Shown one piece after another: positions 24,382-25,675 of a stretch of 25,675 nt of DNA. Numbering within the stretch: the first letter of the stretch is position 1; every line of letters begins with the position of its first letter. This DNA is from Verrucomicrobia bacterium UBA1412 (GTDB lineage Bacteria; Verrucomicrobiota; Verrucomicrobiia; Limisphaerales; UBA1412). The stretch spans positions 1 through 25,675 of the forward strand of contig DBPU01000080.1 of the NCBI GenBank assembly GCA_002305615.1. Reading direction: 5' to 3'. The position numbers were made by a program, and so were the translations under genes. The notes beneath the pieces are model-generated. The model was given only the letters and a program-made list of their open reading frames with translations, did not search any database and was not told where the DNA came from.

Positions 24382-25654
24382 GATCGGATGGTTTTTTTGT
24401 CGCAAATACATTCTCTTCTTCTTCCACAAGCGTCTCCTCTTCAAACACGAGAGAATCGTTTTCTTTGCCCGAGTTACCTCGCAGTGCAATCGATAGAAGT
24501 AAACCGACTGCTCCCAGCAGCATGATTATATTGCTTCCTCCCCGGCTAATGAACGGCAAAGGCATACCCTTATTGGGCAATACACTCGTCACGACACCGA
24601 TGTTAATAAAGGCCTGCAAGCCGATCATGAGCGTAATTCCCATTGCCAGATAGGCACCAAAGCGCTCGCGTGCATGCAATGCAATCTTTAATCCACACGC
24701 AGTTAAAAGTGCAAAAAGCAGGACGATAAAAAGGACTACAAAAAGGCCCAGTTCCTCACCAATAATCGGCAAAATAAAATCTGTGTGGTCTTCAGGCAGA
24801 AAGCCCATTTTTTGACTTCCCTCTCCCAAGCCCTTACCAAATAAACCTCCGCTGCCCAAAGCCACGAGTGAAGAATAGCCCTGCATTCCCACACCATACT
24901 TGGTTCCTTCCAGGTCCAGCCAACTGAGGATTCGCTCTCTTCGAACCGGATCAAAGTAAAGCCAAACGCTCAAGGCCGAACCCATCAACCCGGCAGGAAT
25001 AAATAAATAATACCAACGAGCCCCCATGATCAGCAGCATGCAGGTAGTCAAAGCCAAAAGAAAAAGAGTCGTTCCCGCGTCAGGCTCTCTGAAAATTAAG
25101 AGCACTAGCGGGGAAATAATCACCATTGGCAGAATAAGACCTTTCCAGAAATGTCGAATGATCGAAGGGTATTTAGCTCCATACCAGGCGAGGAAAATAA
25201 TGATGGAAAGCTTGGCGAGTTCCGAAGGCTGAAAGTTGATTCCCAACCGGACCCAGCGAGCTGCCCCTTTCACTTTTAAGCCTCCCAGCGCCGGGAAAAA
25301 CACGGCAGTCAATAGGACAGCACAGACGATTAACAAAAGAACAGGAACCCAATCTTTCTGCAGTAACCTGTAGTCAAAAAACAACGCCAGGCAAACACAC
25401 AAAACAGCTCCCACAATAGCAAATTGCGCCTGCTTCTTGAAGCTGTTCATTCCTTGAATATTTCGCGGCGAAACTTTCCAAGCCTTCTCCTCTAAGGCCG
25501 CATTCGTTGCAGAGGTCACTTTCGAAGCCGTTTGCACTTGAGGGGCGCTGGTCTTTTTTTCGATCTTAGAAAAAGTGACACTGTAAAGAGCAAGGAGCCC
25601 CATGGCAATCAACATTGCCACGCAGAAGACAATCACCCCTACTATATGTTTCAT
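24368..25654 (-). CDS. ftsW: Lipid II polymerase / division protein FtsW
   Basis: FtsW is a SEDS-family membrane glycosyltransferase that polymerises lipid II at the septum. The 428 residues hold about ten membrane segments and the family motifs KGAARWVRLGINFQPSELAK, FREPDAGTT (the acidic residue associated with activity), ALGSGGLFGKGLGEG, FLPEDHTDFILPIIGEELG and GMPLPFISRGG. The loop between the first and second membrane segments is unusually long (about 45 residues, 28-75, Ser/Thr/Lys-rich), and the C-terminus is an acidic, charged tail. The ATG follows AAGGGAG closely. In the 20 bases upstream a TAA in the same strand (25664-25662) could be the stop of a preceding gene, but this is only a guess. 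Confidence 0.96.
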   Translation of the reverse strand: MKHIVGVIVFCVAMLIAMGLLALYSVTFSKIEKKTSAPQVQTASKVTSATNAALEEKAWKVSPRNIQGMNSFKKQAQFAIVGAVLCVCLALFFDYRLLQKDWVPVLLLIVCAVLLTAVFFPALGGLKVKGAARWVRLGINFQPSELAKLSIIIFLAWYGAKYPSIIRHFWKGLILPMVIISPLVLLIFREPDAGTTLFLLALTTCMLLIMGARWYYLFIPAGLMGSALSVWLYFDPVRRERILSWLDLEGTKYGVGMQGYSSLVALGSGGLFGKGLGEGSQKMGFLPEDHTDFILPIIGEELGLFVVLFIVLLFALLTACGLKIALHARERFGAYLAMGITLMIGLQAFINIGVVTSVLPNKGMPLPFISRGGSNIIMLLGAVGLLLSIALRGNSGKENDSLVFEEETLVEEEENVFATKKPSDHEKE

Positions 25655-25675
25655 AACTCCCTTAACTCTCCCGAA

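Noticed and set aside
1..25675. CRISPR arrays, tRNA/rRNA genes, insertion sequences, prophage genes
   Set aside because: I saw no regularly spaced repeats, tRNA-like cloverleaf, rRNA sequence, transposase or integrase motif.

Overview
The window looks like chromosomal DNA of a Verrucomicrobiota bacterium, perhaps class Opitutia. I infer this from the mix of families, not from a marker gene. The pointers are a Tat-exported Gfo/Idh/MocA oxidoreductase, a secreted TIM-barrel sugar isomerase-like protein, a giant secreted protein with PA14, LamG, Ig and discoidin-like modules, a small cysteine-rich ferredoxin, and a division/wall cluster with a strongly diverged FtsZ. There are no rRNA or tRNA genes, insertion sequences, prophage genes or CRISPR arrays.

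Left part (1-6124, minus strand): a giant modular secreted protein, open to the window edge with about 1502 codons present, and upstream of it a Tat-dependent Gfo/Idh/MocA family protein. The latter has a near-consensus sigma70-type promoter placed so that transcription should begin on the start codon. Middle part (6202-15678, plus strand): a secreted coiled-coil/TPR protein, type III pantothenate kinase (coaX), two tandem distantly related membrane-anchored proteins of unknown function, a ferredoxin, a membrane TPR protein with internal duplications, and a secreted sugar isomerase/epimerase-like protein with its own strong promoter and almost no 5' leader. A 12-bp hairpin flanked by T-runs on both strands (15700-15729) closes this block and probably also the convergent operon.

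Right part (25654-15791, minus strand): a tightly packed dcw operon in the order ftsW, murG, murC, murB, ddl, ftsQ, ftsA, ftsZ, yqgE. Junctions overlap or leave at most 4 bases, except 23 bases before yqgE. The products flip or polymerise cell-wall precursors (FtsW), make lipid II and its precursors (MurG, MurC, MurB, Ddl) and build the division machine (FtsQ, FtsA, FtsZ).

The most notable observation is the FtsZ. The frame is intact, the fold aligns over its whole length and a C-terminal FtsA-binding-like peptide is present. However, the nucleotide-binding signature GGGTGTG reads GGGLGGG, and in the T7 loop the asparagine and the second catalytic aspartate are replaced by Ala and Leu. This predicts altered or absent GTP hydrolysis. 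A second theme is translation initiation: several genes that start transcription units have no Shine-Dalgarno sequence and two have promoters implying leaderless or near-leaderless mRNAs, whereas ferredoxin, ddl, ftsZ and yqgE have clear ribosome binding sites.
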